In this document: positions 25,076 to 36,300 of the stretch, one piece after another
How positions within the stretch are numbered: position 1 is the first letter of the stretch
Layout of the letters: each line of letters opens with the position of its first letter
Assembly: GCA_028829895.1 (NCBI GenBank)
Contig: CM054181.1
Location: 3,281,501 to 3,345,500, forward strand
Direction of reading: 5' to 3'
Length of the DNA: 64,000 nucleotides
From: Sinotaia quadrata
Taxonomy: Eukaryota > Mollusca > Gastropoda > Architaenioglossa > Viviparidae
Translations under genes and position numbers: made by a program
Notes under the pieces: generated by a model
The model's input: the letters and a program-made list of their open reading frames with translations, nothing else
Database searches by the model: none
What the model was told of the DNA's origin: nothing

Positions 25076-25850
25076 GTTTAGTTGGGGAATAGGCAAGATA
25101 TTACTTCTCCACCATCCCCAGTTGCCAGATATCCTTAGGCTAATCCCCAAAGCACACCTGTCTGGCCAGATGTTTCAGAAAGATGAATTATACATAATGT
25201 AGAAGAATGATAGTTCTAGAAGACAGCTCGAGCCCCATAATACACACATCCAGGATAGTAAGTCATTCAACTTGACTGAAGCTTGTGACTTTATAAATAC
25301 ATAACTTTAGATACATGTGGAGTGTTGACCTTGAGCGCATCAATCACGTCATTCGTCCTTCCTTGGGGTGATGAAATAAACAAAGAAATCTCGACGCAGG
25401 GTTTATGGGCTAAGAAATCTACCTCATGTATTCTCTGACAAAACATTCTTACTTACATGGTCATCATATATTTAAATATCATAAGCAAGTATAATAACAT
25501 CAAATATAGTTAATGTCAAGAGATAAACATGAGCATAATATTAGTTAGGCAAGCAAGACTGCATACATTCAGAAGTAATACCTAAAGAGGATGATTTCCT
25601 GCTGTGTTTATTACCAGTGATTAGGTTAGTAGTCCTCTATGGTCAGTTGCATTCGACAAATGATTTACAGGCGAGTTTCTGGTACATTAGTTCTTGTGGC
25701 TGAGCTGAACTTTAATTGGTTAGTTTAGTGAGTTGTCTGGAACATTCAGGGATGTTTCTAGCCTGTGGATAAGGGTCGCCATTCTAAAAGATAGGTTAAC
25801 GTTTAGTCTATTTTTAGCAGATGGGTGGGTGTGGGCTACATAAGCCATAA
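25075..25850 (-). mobile_element. Dispersed family B copy, reverse orientation
   Basis: The reverse complement aligns with 21655-23325 and 48245-49945. It starts TCACATTATGGCTTATGTAG and includes ACCCTTATCCACAGGCTAG and CTAACCAATTAAAGTTCAGC. It is about half the length of the others because it lacks their expanded arrays and some internal sequence. Confidence 0.78.
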
Positions 25851-25930
25851 TGTGATATCAATCTTGACTTGTATTTGCCAGTTCTGCAGACACCATTATA
25901 TTTATAGCATATATTCCTTTACCACACCAC

Positions 25931-25931
25931 A

Positions 25932-25984
<53 letters not shown>
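25931..25984. repeat. (AC)n microsatellite
   Basis: About 26 AC repeats, followed by GCGCGCGCACGCACGCACGC near 26043. Confidence 0.98.
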
Positions 25985-25986
<2 letters not shown>

Positions 25987-26585
25987 CATATCATACATAT
26001 ACATGCATGCTTGCACATATTCACAACCACACATACATACAAGCGCGCGCGCACGCACGCACGCACACTAAAACTTTACCTATCGCACAGAAGTACATTC
26101 TAAATACATTGCAAAATTTTTATGGCTGTAAATCAAAATAGGAAACAGCACTTTATGAACACTCAAAGACTGGATGAAACTGCTTATGAAAGGCAAATTT
26201 ATTATTTACAGTTTACACCAGGCATTTAAAAATATTGTTGCAAATAAGAGGCTTAAAGCTGCTAAATTATTATTCCGGCGAAGACTGTTCAACACTGAGG
26301 ATTTATTACTGTTTCAAGTGCTTGAAGAATTGAGAATTTATTACTCATCACAAATGCACTACAATGGTTTCTTTACGACACAGGTGAAGAGTATTTTAAT
26401 GAGGAATTTATTATCATGATGGCGTGCTTTACGAGTGGTAGGGTATTCTTCAGTGAAAAGTGTTTTGTAGGTGAAAAATTAATTCTTTAGAGGACTTTCT
26501 TTAAGCACTAGTTATAGAGGAATTTAGATCATCTGTGAAAAAAAAATTAATTAATTGTGCAGTGTTTCATAAGTGTCAAAGTCGA
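25984..26585. other. Unique AT-rich interval
   Basis: An isolated 81-codon frame at 26174-26419 (plus) is rich in Leu and Lys but has no recognisable family or splice context, so no gene is called. Confidence 0.4.
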
Positions 26586-26880
26586 TTTGCAGTGCCTCAT
26601 ATCTTGATTGTCAAATAACTTGCAGTGTCTCATAACTTGATTGTCAAAGTGACTTGCAGTGTCCCATAACTTGATGCAGTGTCTCCTAACTTGATTGTCA
26701 AAGTGACTTGCAGTGACTCATAACATGATTGTCAAAGTGACTTGCAGTGTCTCATAACTTGATTGTCAAAGTGACTTGCAGTGTCTCATAACTTGACTGT
26801 CAAAGTGACTTGCAGTGTCTCATAACTTGATTGTCAAAGTGACTTGTAGTGTCACATAACTTGACTGTCAAATTTTACTT
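26585..26880. repeat. Minisatellite, 34 bp x ~9
   Basis: Units of CTTGCAGTGTCTCATAACTT and GATTGTCAAAGTGA. One unit is truncated. Confidence 0.94.
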
Positions 26881-27268
26881 GCTTCGTTTGTAAATCAAAC
26901 ATTGGAGTGGAATTGCATAGTGACATTAATCTATTTCTGGAGCCGACTTATTACCAAAATGAACTAATACTCTTCTTGACTTATATTGCCTTGTAGACTT
27001 ACACTTGAAAACTTGTAGTGTCTAGTTTATTTACCTCTGAATTCGATTTTGTTTGTCTAATACTGTTGTATTTGAACTGTAGACTTACACTTGAAAACAA
27101 CTTGTACTAATAGTACTAATACCTCTGGATTCCATTTTTTTTGGTCTAATACTATTGTATTTGAATTTTAGACTTACATTTGAAAACAACTTGTAGTGTC
27201 TAGTTTACTTACCTCTGGATTCCAATTTTTTGTCTAATACTGTTGTATTTGAATTGTACTTTCTAATA
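26880..27268. repeat. Degenerate repeat, ~110 bp x ~3
   Basis: Repeats of GTAGACTTACACTTGAAAAC, CTTGTAGTGTCTAGTTTA, TTACCTCTGGATTCC and GTCTAATACTGTTGTATTTG. Confidence 0.8.
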
Positions 27269-27425
27269 CATTGTGACGCCAACGCCAGTTAGTTAATGGA
27301 TATTATTATAATTAATTAATTAATTATCGAAACTAATTGTAAATGATTAGAATTGATTGGGTTGCTCTGGCAATTTAACAATTTAAATTTAAAAATTAGG
27401 GATAGGCAAATTTAGTCACCACGTA
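27268..27425 (-). mobile_element. Dispersed family A, short deletion derivative
   Basis: It starts TGACGCCAACGCCAGTTAGT (family 3' end, reversed) and ends GGGATAGGCAAATTTAGTCA, the reverse of the presumed 5' end seen at 7425-7445 (TAAATTTGCCTATCCC). Both ends are therefore kept in ~160 bp, which helps define the element borders. Confidence 0.7.
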
Positions 27426-27469
27426 AAAATCATCTGCCTGCGGCTAGAGTCAGGTGTGAACACGAGGAT

Positions 27470-28240
27470 GGTTCAACAGAAAACCATGATGATAAGAACA
27501 AGGCCAGCTGCAAGAGACAATCATGATGATAAGAACAAGGCCAGCTGCAAGAGACAATCATATCTCTCTGTAGCTGCCTGTAAATACGAACAACATTAAG
27601 GCTGTGTGGTGACAGCAATAGACAACTCTTATAATTTTACGTCATTAAACGTTATCTGTATGCTAAATTATACTTTACAAAATCTCGTCATGGAGAAATA
27701 TTTACAAATGAGACAGTAATATTTCTATTTCCACATTTACATGAATCTCAATAGATACAACCATAGTCACTGAGTGGTTTACATTAAATTCGCATTGAAT
27801 GATTATCTCAGTCTCCCAGTTAGCTTTGCTTGCTATAAATGGTTTTTCAATACATAATACATAGCGCACAACACGTGATTATCTCAGTTTCATCATCTAT
27901 AATCGCTCACGCTACAGAATGTCTTTCTGAAATGGATGTTTGCTAGTTTCACACAACAATCATTAATAAGAATAAACAACCATTCTACACAACATTCTAA
28001 TCAATAATATACAAAATCTGCATAGATGAGATGAAGGTTTTGCATGTTTCTGAGAATAGTAAACATAGTGACTCTCTCAGAAATTGTGGTTGTATTAACG
28101 ATTCTAGGTCAAACTACAAGTTCACTCGCATCATTGATCATAATGCAAATGTCCATATAAGGGCATTCCATATCCTGTCAACATTCACACACTTTTACTG
28201 TCACCCTTCCCCCTTCAATACATTTCCACTGCCCACGCAT
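27470..28240. other. Unique interval with a ~44 bp x 2 duplication
   Basis: At 27487-27560, CATGATGATAAGAACAAGGC followed by CAGCTGCAAGAGACAATC occurs twice. No gene seen. Confidence 0.6.
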
Positions 28241-28482
28241 GATCAATTAACTTGACCTCAATCCTTTACTGCATGATCAATGAACTTGACCTCAATCCTT
28301 TACTGCATGATCAGTGAACTTGACCTCAATCCTTTACTGCGTGATCAATGAACTTGACCTCAATTCTTTACTGCGTGATCAGTGAACATGACCTCAATCC
28401 TTTACTGCATGATCAATGAACTTGACCTCAATCCTTTACTGTGTGATCAGTGAACATGATCTCAATCCTTTACTGCATGTAG
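28240..28482. repeat. Minisatellite, 34 bp x 7
   Basis: Units of GCATGATCAATGAACTTGAC and CTCAATCCTTTACT. Confidence 0.94.
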
Positions 28483-28639
28483 ATATGTGGGTACGGCAGA
28501 TTGTATAACCAGCCCGGGAGGTCAGCAGTAATTAGTAAATATCAATTACTGATTATCAATATACAGAAAGAAATAATAGAAACACAAGGAGCATAATTTG
28601 CCCCATGTTTCGACCATCACACCAAGTATAGTTAATGAG

Positions 28640-28800
28640 GGAAATGAACTTACATTAGTAGTATAGATAATGCTGGAAATCGTCTTGTATTACCAAGTAT
28701 ATAATGTTGTAAATCATCTTGTATTACCAAGTATAGATAATGTTGTAAATCATCTTGTATTACCAAGTATAGATAATGCTGGAAATCGTCTTATATTACC
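28640..28800. repeat. Minisatellite, ~39 bp x 4
   Basis: Units of AAGTATAGATAATG, CTGGAAATCGTC and TTGTATTACC. The hAT-like element lies at its right edge. Confidence 0.9.
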
Positions 28801-28805
28801 TAGAG

Positions 28806-29151
28806 CAGAGGCAGGCAAACTTTTAAGAGCATAGGCCAGATAAAACTGTTGGAACAGTTCGTGGGCCATACACATGACCAAAGGTCACAAAGTCCAGAAT
28901 ATAAAATAACAACAAAAGTAATTTTAAAAGGTGTATTTTATGTAAAAAGAAAGTAACTCACTTTCAACGAAAAGTTATTGAAATGGATGTTATTGTTTGA
29001 CAGGGTATAACAGCGCGTATTTGTTTTATTGATTTTTAGTTTGCTGTCTCGCGGGCCGGATGGCAATGTTAACTGTGAATAGCTTGGCGGGTCAGACAAA
29101 AATCCTTCGTGGGCCAGATTTGGCCTGCGGGCCGGAGTTTGCCCGCCCCTG
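28806..29151. mobile_element. hAT-like non-autonomous element (346 bp)
   Basis: Terminal inverted repeats CAGAGGCAGGCAAACTTTT and, at the other end inverted, CAGGGGCGGGCAAACTCCGG. Subterminal GGCCAGAT and GGGCCAGATTTGG motifs are also typical of hAT elements. Both flanks carry CTAGA, possibly a decayed 8-bp target duplication. It has no transposase. Confidence 0.85.
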
Positions 29152-29424
29152 CTAGATTAAGTATTCCAAAGTCGATCTGAAGTGTTTTTGAAACCGACGT
29201 ATCTAGTAGAAGAACTGGTGACTTAGATTTTGTGTTTATCTCGAATAGGTAAACCCGGTGAGATTTCGTAGTCCGGTGTTGTTGCTGTCCTTGATGATGA
29301 TATAGCTGTGAATTGTTCGCATCTTCTACTGAAGTCAACATCGCATGTATTCATTAGAATTGCTTCTCTTGACCTCAAATGCATTTTCAAGCGTGTCTAT
29401 TTTTGATGATGACTGCATTAAGTA

Positions 29425-30185
29425 CCTTAACTCTACTTGACTCTGACTCTAGTCCAGTTAGTTGTGAGTTGAATAGCATTGCCTTTCTGGCTGACTCTGA
29501 TTCTAGTCCAGTTAGTTGTGAGTTGAATAGCATTGTCACTCTACTTGACTCTGACTCTAGTCCAGTTAGGTGTGAGTTGAATAGCATTGCCTTTCTGGCT
29601 GACTCTGATTCTAGTCCAGTTAGTTGTGAGTTGAATAGCATTGTCACTCTACTTGACTCTGACTCTAGTCCAGTTAGTTGTGAGTTGAATAGCATTGTCA
29701 CTCTACTTAACTCTGATTCTAGTCCAGTTAGTTGTGAGTTGAATAGCATTGTCACTCTACTTGACTCTGACTCTAGTCCATTTAGTTGTGAGTTGAATAG
29801 CATTGTCACTCTACTTGACTCTGACTCTAGTCCAGTTAGGTGTGAGTTGAATAGCATTGCCTTTCTGGCTGTCTCTGATTCTAGTCCAGTTAGTTGTGAG
29901 TTGAATAGCATTGTCACTCTACTTGACTCTGACTCTAGTCCAGTTAGGTGTGAGTTGAATAGCATTGCCTTTCTGGCTGACTCTGATTCTAGTCCAGTTA
30001 GTTGTGAGTTGAATAGCATTGTCACTCTACTTGACTCTGACTCTAGTCCAGTTAGTTGTGAGTTGAATAGCATTGTCACTCTACTTGACTCTGACTCTAG
30101 TCCATTTAGTTGTGAGTTGAATAGCATTGTCACTCTACTTGACTCTGACTCTAGTCCAGTTAGTTGTGAGTTAAATAACGTTGCC
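29425..30185. repeat. Minisatellite, 51 bp x ~15, open on both strands
   Basis: Units of CTGACTCTAGTCCAGTTAGT, TGTGAGTTGAATAGCATTG and either TCACTCTACTTGA or CCTTTCTGGCTGA. The two types form a higher-order pattern. The 17-codon unit leaves 301- and 290-codon frames open on opposite strands. No coding evidence beyond that. Confidence 0.96.
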
Positions 30186-31398
30186 TTTCTGTCTGAGGTG
30201 CTAAGTTTTCTTTTAATGCTTTTTAAAGTTTCCATCATTACAAATATATCCTCTAACAAAATATATAAACAAGCTTCATCTTAATCAATTACAAGTGAAT
30301 AATTTTCTTCTCTGGTTCAGTATGTTATTTTTTAAAGATCGACAGATGGAAAACGGAAGGGCGGACGGACAGAGAAGAGACATGAAGACAGTCAGTTTAC
30401 AATATCATTTGAAAGATGTACATTGATAAATAAATATTTGTGAAATCCTACAATTTTGTCGTATTTTAAATATGTGGCCATTTAGATCATTTTGCGAAAA
30501 CAGATCTTTTGGCACTTACCTTTATGGCTGACTGCAATCGATGCAATTCCAAAATATTTGTTTGTCTGGAACAAAAATTCAAAAGAACGCTCTCGCATGA
30601 ATCTCATTGATGCTTCCAATCATAGAATCACTATTCTTGGGTGTAAAGTAAGACGATTGTCATTAAGACTGAGTCAGCAAAACTTGCTGATTCTGGACTA
30701 ATCGTGAAACTGTAAATGAAAACAAATCATTAGGTCTCGAATTACTTAAGACTTGCTACAGAATGCACTCGTTATTGCGACCAAATGCGATCTGGTGTGA
30801 TCTGGTGTGATCCATCCTCTTTCACGATACAAGTTATGATGTCACCTGCGTGCAAAGAATTATATCCCCTTCTAAACCTTTTCTAAGAAAACCGCTTTAA
30901 CCAGGATATATATTTTGTTCAGTTTTCTTACGGTCGATGGATCGTATTAAGTCTTTATTTTGGTTGCCTTTCAAGCATTTATCGGATGAGTGAGTAAGAA
31001 GCTCTAATTTCGGTACTTTACCAATCGTGTCTAGTTTTCTTTAGAAACATTACTGTTGCTGAGTTAGTAGGACATACCGCTTGGAGATTTAGTTACTCCA
31101 CAAAACAACTAGTCAGAGACTAGTTACAGTTTCGCTAGTTTATACCAACTGTTGTGAGCCTATATTCCTCCTATAGCGAAGGTCAAGGACAGTAAGGGAT
31201 AGATAATATTCCCCTTTCTGTCAAATAAAAAGGGGAAATAATGCTTACTCACACGCATATGATAATATTATAGACAACGCTGTATTTGGTTTTGAATATT
31301 TAATTCGAATAACATTTCTCCCATTTTCATTGAAAACTGTAATAAAGTGACAGTGTACTTTACTTGCAATCATTGTGTATAAATGAGGGCTAATAGTA

Positions 31399-31405
<7 letters not shown>
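30185..31405. other. Unique AT-rich interval
   Basis: No array, gene or known transposon recognised. A 69-codon frame at 30492-30701 shows no family features. Confidence 0.4.

Positions 31406-31457
<52 letters not shown>
31405..31457. repeat. (GA)n microsatellite
   Basis: About 26 uninterrupted GA repeats. Confidence 0.98.
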
Positions 31458-31459
<2 letters not shown>

Positions 31460-31831
31460 ATATTATTCATTTTGTGCCCTCCACTCTTGTGTTCCAAGAA
31501 CTATACACCTAGGAGATTTCTCGTTGAAGCATTTTAGCCTTGACCTTCAAGGCTTTTATGCTTTTGCTGTGATTGAGCAGTGGACTCGTGTTTATTCCCT
31601 TTGCTCGTAATGGTTAAGGGGAATTCCTTAGCAGTCCAGTCGCCAGAAAAGAATGCCTGTGGTCGACTGTACTTAGAAATCTACGGAAGATTCTAATCAA
31701 CTCTCTTTTCTAATGTTGCTGTGGTGTGACTTCATTACCTCAGGATGAAATTACGTTATTGTTTGGAGCCAGCAGCCTGTTACGTCAGAGACTCTAACAA
31801 CTTTAGAGAGAGAATAAACACTTATTACTCT

Positions 31832-31850
31832 GTGTGTGTGTGTGTGTGTG

Positions 31851-31940
<90 letters not shown>
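31832..31940. repeat. (GT)n microsatellite
   Basis: About 105 bp of GT dinucleotides broken by TATATATATG and one TATG. Confidence 0.98.
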
Positions 31941-31941
<1 letters not shown>

Positions 31942-32139
31942 TTTAATTTAGCTAATATTTAGAGAATAACAGAGTGACTACTTGAATTCCATTATTATTT
32001 TCTAGCACGAATTGAGCTGTCTTAAAAAATAATTAAGAAATGAGAGTAGGAAGTGTGCATTTTGGATTGTATTATTTCTAAAACGTCTATAAAGAGAATA
32101 TTCCTTGGCCTGATCGCATTTGTGCAGAAATATGTACAG

Positions 32140-32815
32140 TATATTTACTTATGTGTCAAGGACTGCGTACAGTATATTTACTTATGTCAAGGACTGTGTA
32201 CAGTATATTTACTTATGTCAAGGACTGTGTACAGTATATTTACTTATGTCAAGGACTGTGTACAGTATATTTACTTATGTCAAGGACTGTGTACAGTATA
32301 TTTACTTATGTCAAGGACTGTGTACAGTATATTTACTTATGTCAAGGACTGTGTACAGTATATTTACTTATGTCAAGGACTGTGTACAGTATATTTACTT
32401 ATGTCAAGGACTGTGTACAGTATATTTACTTATGTGAAGGATTGTGTACAGTATATTTACTTATGTCAAGGACTGTGAACAGTATATTTACTTATGTCAA
32501 GGACTGCGTACAGCACATTTGCTTATGTCAAGAACTGTGTACAGCACATTTGCGTATGCCAAGGACTGTGTACAGCATAATTGCTTATGTCAAGGACTGT
32601 GTACACTCAGTATATTTACTTATGTCAAGAACTATGTACAGCACATTTGAGTATGCCAAGGACTGTGTACAGCATAATTGCTTATGTCAAGGACTGTGTA
32701 CACTCAGTATATTTACTTATGTCAAGAACTATGTAGAGCACATTTGCTTATGCCAAGGACTGTGTACAGCATATTTGCTTATGTCAAGGACTATGTACAG
32801 TATATTTGCTTATGT
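32140..32815. repeat. Minisatellite, 31 bp x ~21
   Basis: Units of CTTATGTCAAGGACTGTGTA and CAGTATATTTA. The first ~11 are almost identical. The rest vary (CAGCACATTTG, GTATGCCAAGG) and form a larger repeated block around 32530-32740. Confidence 0.96.
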
Positions 32816-32849
32816 TTGTGTTTTATTATAATTAAGGCACTGTGACTAG

Positions 32850-33190
32850 ACCTACCTAGCATAAGTGAAAGTTTAGTGGTGTTTAGTGGGTCATAGACTG
32901 AACCATGGCGTCTTTAGCATAAGTGAAAGTTTAGTGGTGTTTAGTGGGTCATAGACTGAACCATGACGTCTTTAGCATGACAAGTGAAAGTTTAGTGGTG
33001 TTTAGTGGTGTGTTTTGTAGTGTCGTAGTAGGTCGTAGACTGAATAATGACGTCTTTAGCATGACAAAAAGCATAAGTACATAGACTGAATAATGACATC
33101 TTTAGTATGACAAGTACGTAGATTGAATAATGACGTCTTTACAATGACAAGTAAAAGTTTAATATTGTTTCGTGGGTCGTAGACTGAACC
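32850..33190. repeat. Minisatellite, ~58 bp x ~6
   Basis: Units of AAGTGAAAGTTTAGTGGTGT, TTAGTGGGTCATAGACTGAA and CCATGACGTCTTTAGCAT. Several units contain CCATGACGTC, and the last runs into a 36-codon open frame starting at that ATG (33191-33301). Confidence 0.9.
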
Positions 33191-33484
33191 ATGACGTCAG
33201 ACAAAAAGACGAGAGGGAAAAGATCATCTAAAAGACAGTTTGGCCAAATGTTTACAAAACTACTTCGATTTGACTGTGGAAAGTGTTTCAGATTAAACTG
33301 AAAGTGAAAGCGAAAACAGCCAGACAGCATGTTCAAAACAGCCCACGAGCGGATCAAGTGCCACGCCCACTCGAAGTGAAAGGAAACTTTTGAATCTCTA
33401 TGATCTGCTTGAAGATTGTTCTGAAAAAATGTTGCAGTGATAAAAGTAATTGTTACGGCAGCAGTGGTGATTAATCAGATTTAT

Positions 33485-33990
33485 GTGTCGCCAACGCCAC
33501 TTAGTTAATGAAAATGATTGTTATTAATTAATTTTCACAACTAATTATAAGTGATAAGAATCTTAATTTATTTTATTAATGATCCTCCAGCAGACACATT
33601 TCGTCTCTCTCACTTGGCAGATATAAAGGCGCTGTAAACGTTTTCTCTCTTCCACAACATTACAGATAAACGTTCACGGTCACATAATCTCTCCGTAGGT
33701 GAAAAAATTCTTAATAAAGGAGAAGACAAATCCGTCTTTAATCTGCATTTAGCGAGCCCCCATTCACCCACTTTCTTCTCCAACATAAGATTATCAATAT
33801 GTATAAGAAGGTCAATAAATTTAACAATAAATTTATTAAATCAACAATCAAATATACATATGACAAAAACAATAGATTACTTGACATCTTTATTTCCATG
33901 AACCCATATTTGGATAATTTTATAATTACACAGTCTTTCATAAAAGCAATTCAGTCCAAATATAGGAGGTTATGTTGTCCTACTGAACCA
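33485..33990 (-). mobile_element. Dispersed family A fragment, reverse orientation
   Basis: It begins CGCCAACGCCACTTAGTTAA (the reverse complement of the family's 3' end) and runs through AAATCCGTCTTTAATCT and TTTAGCGAGCCCCCAT to about 33990. It is closely alignable with 24062-24560. Confidence 0.85.
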
Positions 33991-34164
33991 AATCATAATG
34001 TCACAGGACTCTTGACAGTGGTGTGAAACTGTATGAAACTGAGGGGAAATTCTGCCCTAACGCCTTAAATTGACATAAAGTTAACGCCTTAAATTCACAT
34101 AAAGTTAATGCCTTAAATTCACATAAAGTAATGATTAATAACAGCTAGGTCTTCACATAATATA

Positions 34165-34650
34165 ACTCCTCCTTAATTAATACAAATATTTACTTAATGT
34201 ATTCACCACATTTATCTAATCCCTCCTTAATTAATACAAATATTCACTTAATGTATTCACCACATTTATCTAATCCCTCCTTAATTAATACAAATATTCA
34301 CTTAAGGTATTCACCACATTTATCTAATCCCTCCTTAATTAATACAATTATTCACTTAATGTATTCACCACATTTATCTAATCCCTCCTTAATTAATACA
34401 AATATTCACTTAATGTATTCACCACATTTATCTAATCCCTCCTTAATTAATACAATTATTCACTTAATGTATTCACCACATTTATCTAATCCCTCCTTAA
34501 TTAATACAAATATTCACTTAATATATTTACCACATTTATCTAATCCCTCCTTAATACAAATATTCACTTAATATATTCACCACATTTATCTAATCCCTCC
34601 TTAATACAAATATTCACTTAATATATTCACCACATTTATCTAATCCCACT
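34165..34650. repeat. Minisatellite, 54 bp x ~9
   Basis: Units of TTAATGTATTCACCACATTT, ATCTAATCCCTCCTTAATTA and ATACAAATATTCAC. Late units lose four bases (TTAA). A small 24-bp x 3 array (CGCCTTAAATTCACATAAAG) precedes it at 34055-34130. Confidence 0.95.
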
Positions 34651-34929
34651 TGGCAGCACTTCATTACCTATACATGTCTGCACTTCCGTGCATGATGTAA
34701 CCAACTGACTTAAAGAGGATTAAAACAGTTTCTTTTGTCCTCTTTCATCTTTGTATGACCAACAAACTAATAGCAGCAGCTGAAAACCACACAGAGGAGA
34801 CCCCAAGGCAAAAGAAAAATGAAAGATTCCTCTACACATCCGAAATATTTTTTTAAAGAGAAAGAGAGAGAGAACTGAAAATAAGAAAGCAAAATATTTT
34901 CAACAACTACTACCTATCTATCTATTCCT

Positions 34930-35800
34930 TAGTCATGCCAATGGTTGGGTCACCACTGATGACCAGACAACCAGTTTCCTCCATTCCATTCTGTTCTCTG
35001 ATAATCTTACTGTGTTGCTCAGCTTCAGTCCTGTCCACTCTGAGATGTTATCCTCCCATCTTTTCTTCTGTCTTCCTCTCCTTTGCCTTCCTTTCACAGT
35101 ACCTTGCATGATTGTCTTGGCAAACCCTGTTGATCTTGTGACATGCCCATACCATTTCATTTTGCGTTTTTTCACAATGGCTAATAGCTCTTCATAAGGC
35201 ACAATAGCTTGCCTAATTCTCTTTCCCATTTCCTAATTCGTGACATGATCTCTATACGAAATGCCAAGCAACCTTCGAAAGCATCTCATTTCAGTAGCTT
35301 GTATCCTCCTTTCGAGATCCGCTGTGAGGGTCCATGACTCACATGTATATAAAAACACAGATACAACCAAGGAGTGCATCAGTCTGATCTTTTAGCTGAC
35401 AAATGTGTTTCTGTCTTCAGCCTTGCCATTGTTGCTATTGTTAGCACAATCTTGGACAGTATTTCTGGTTTTGATCCCTTGTCTGTCATGATGGCTCTGA
35501 TGTTCCACGTACCAATGCTGATGTTGTTTCTGGCACGGAAGTTTGATGGTGATTGTGATGGTGTACCAGTAGCACACATAACACCTCTGCCCAAAGACAG
35601 AAGGCGTTGTCCTTGTTCTGGGCGACGACTGGATCCGGTATGTGTTGAGGCAAAGTTGTCATTACATGTGGTGTGTCTTGGGCAAATGATCCTGATGGAG
35701 CCCATCCCTCTCCAGGCTGTTGACCCCAACCGAAACTCCACATTACGAGTGGCTCGCCTTGGTCCTGGACATATGGCCATTGAGACCTTGTTGGGACTCC
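34930..35800 (-). mobile_element. Internally deleted non-LTR retrotransposon (LINE) remnant
   Basis: On the minus strand, the 5' part (about 35780-35480) resembles the start of a LINE endonuclease region (NISIGTWNIRAI). About 15 residues later the frame continues as SKPEILSKIVLTIATMARLK and, after a frameshift near 35385, LMHSLVVSVFLYTCESWTL, RRLLGISYRDHVTN, KRKMKWYGHVTRSTG and RQKKRWEDNISEWTGL. These belong to the region C-terminal to reverse transcriptase in a widespread invertebrate LINE group. The catalytic core is missing, so two ends are joined by a deletion. Other stops interrupt the frame. A TAGATAGATAG tail follows at 34926-34910, as at many LINE 3' ends. Confidence 0.85.
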
Positions 35801-36019
35801 TTTGCCCTGGATGGTGACTTCAGTGAGGAAGTTCATGAACCAATCAGGCACAGGTTCTATGTTAGGTTTTCAACAACTACAAGAAAGCATAAAAGACAAC
35901 AGTGGACCAGACAGCCACATTATCTGTAGTGGAGATTTTTCAACCATCCCTTTGCGGACCTGATTCAATTCATTCCGGACCACTTCTAATCGCCTCCAGT
36001 GTCTATCTACGCACATCCC

Positions 36020-36300
36020 AATGGACAATACCAGAGACCGTGACAACAATCAACTAGACAATACCAGAGACCGCAACAATGATCACTAGACAACACCAGT
36101 GACCACGACAACGATCAACTAGACAATACCAGAGACCGCGACAACGATCAACTAGACAATACCAGAGACCGCGACAACAATCAACTAGACAATACCAGAG
36201 ACCGCAACAATGATCACTAGACAACACCAGAGACCGCGACAACAATCAAATAGACAATACCAGAGATTGCGACAACAATCAACTAGGCAGCACCAGTGAG
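36020..36300. repeat. Minisatellite, ~33 bp x ~8
   Basis: Units of AACGATCAACTAGACAATAC and CAGAGACCGCGAC. It lies to the right of the LINE remnant. Confidence 0.92.

Noticed and set aside
26174..26419. 81-codon Leu/Lys-rich frame as a small gene
   Set aside because: Isolated, in AT-rich DNA, with no recognised family, neighbour or splice context.
29379..30284. 301-codon plus-strand and 290-codon minus-strand frames as protein genes
   Set aside because: Both come from one 51-bp array whose unit is a multiple of three; there is no splice, start or homology support.
32053..32831. Overlapping frames of 105-226 codons
   Set aside because: The 31-bp array is open in all three plus frames in turn; peptide repeats are a by-product.
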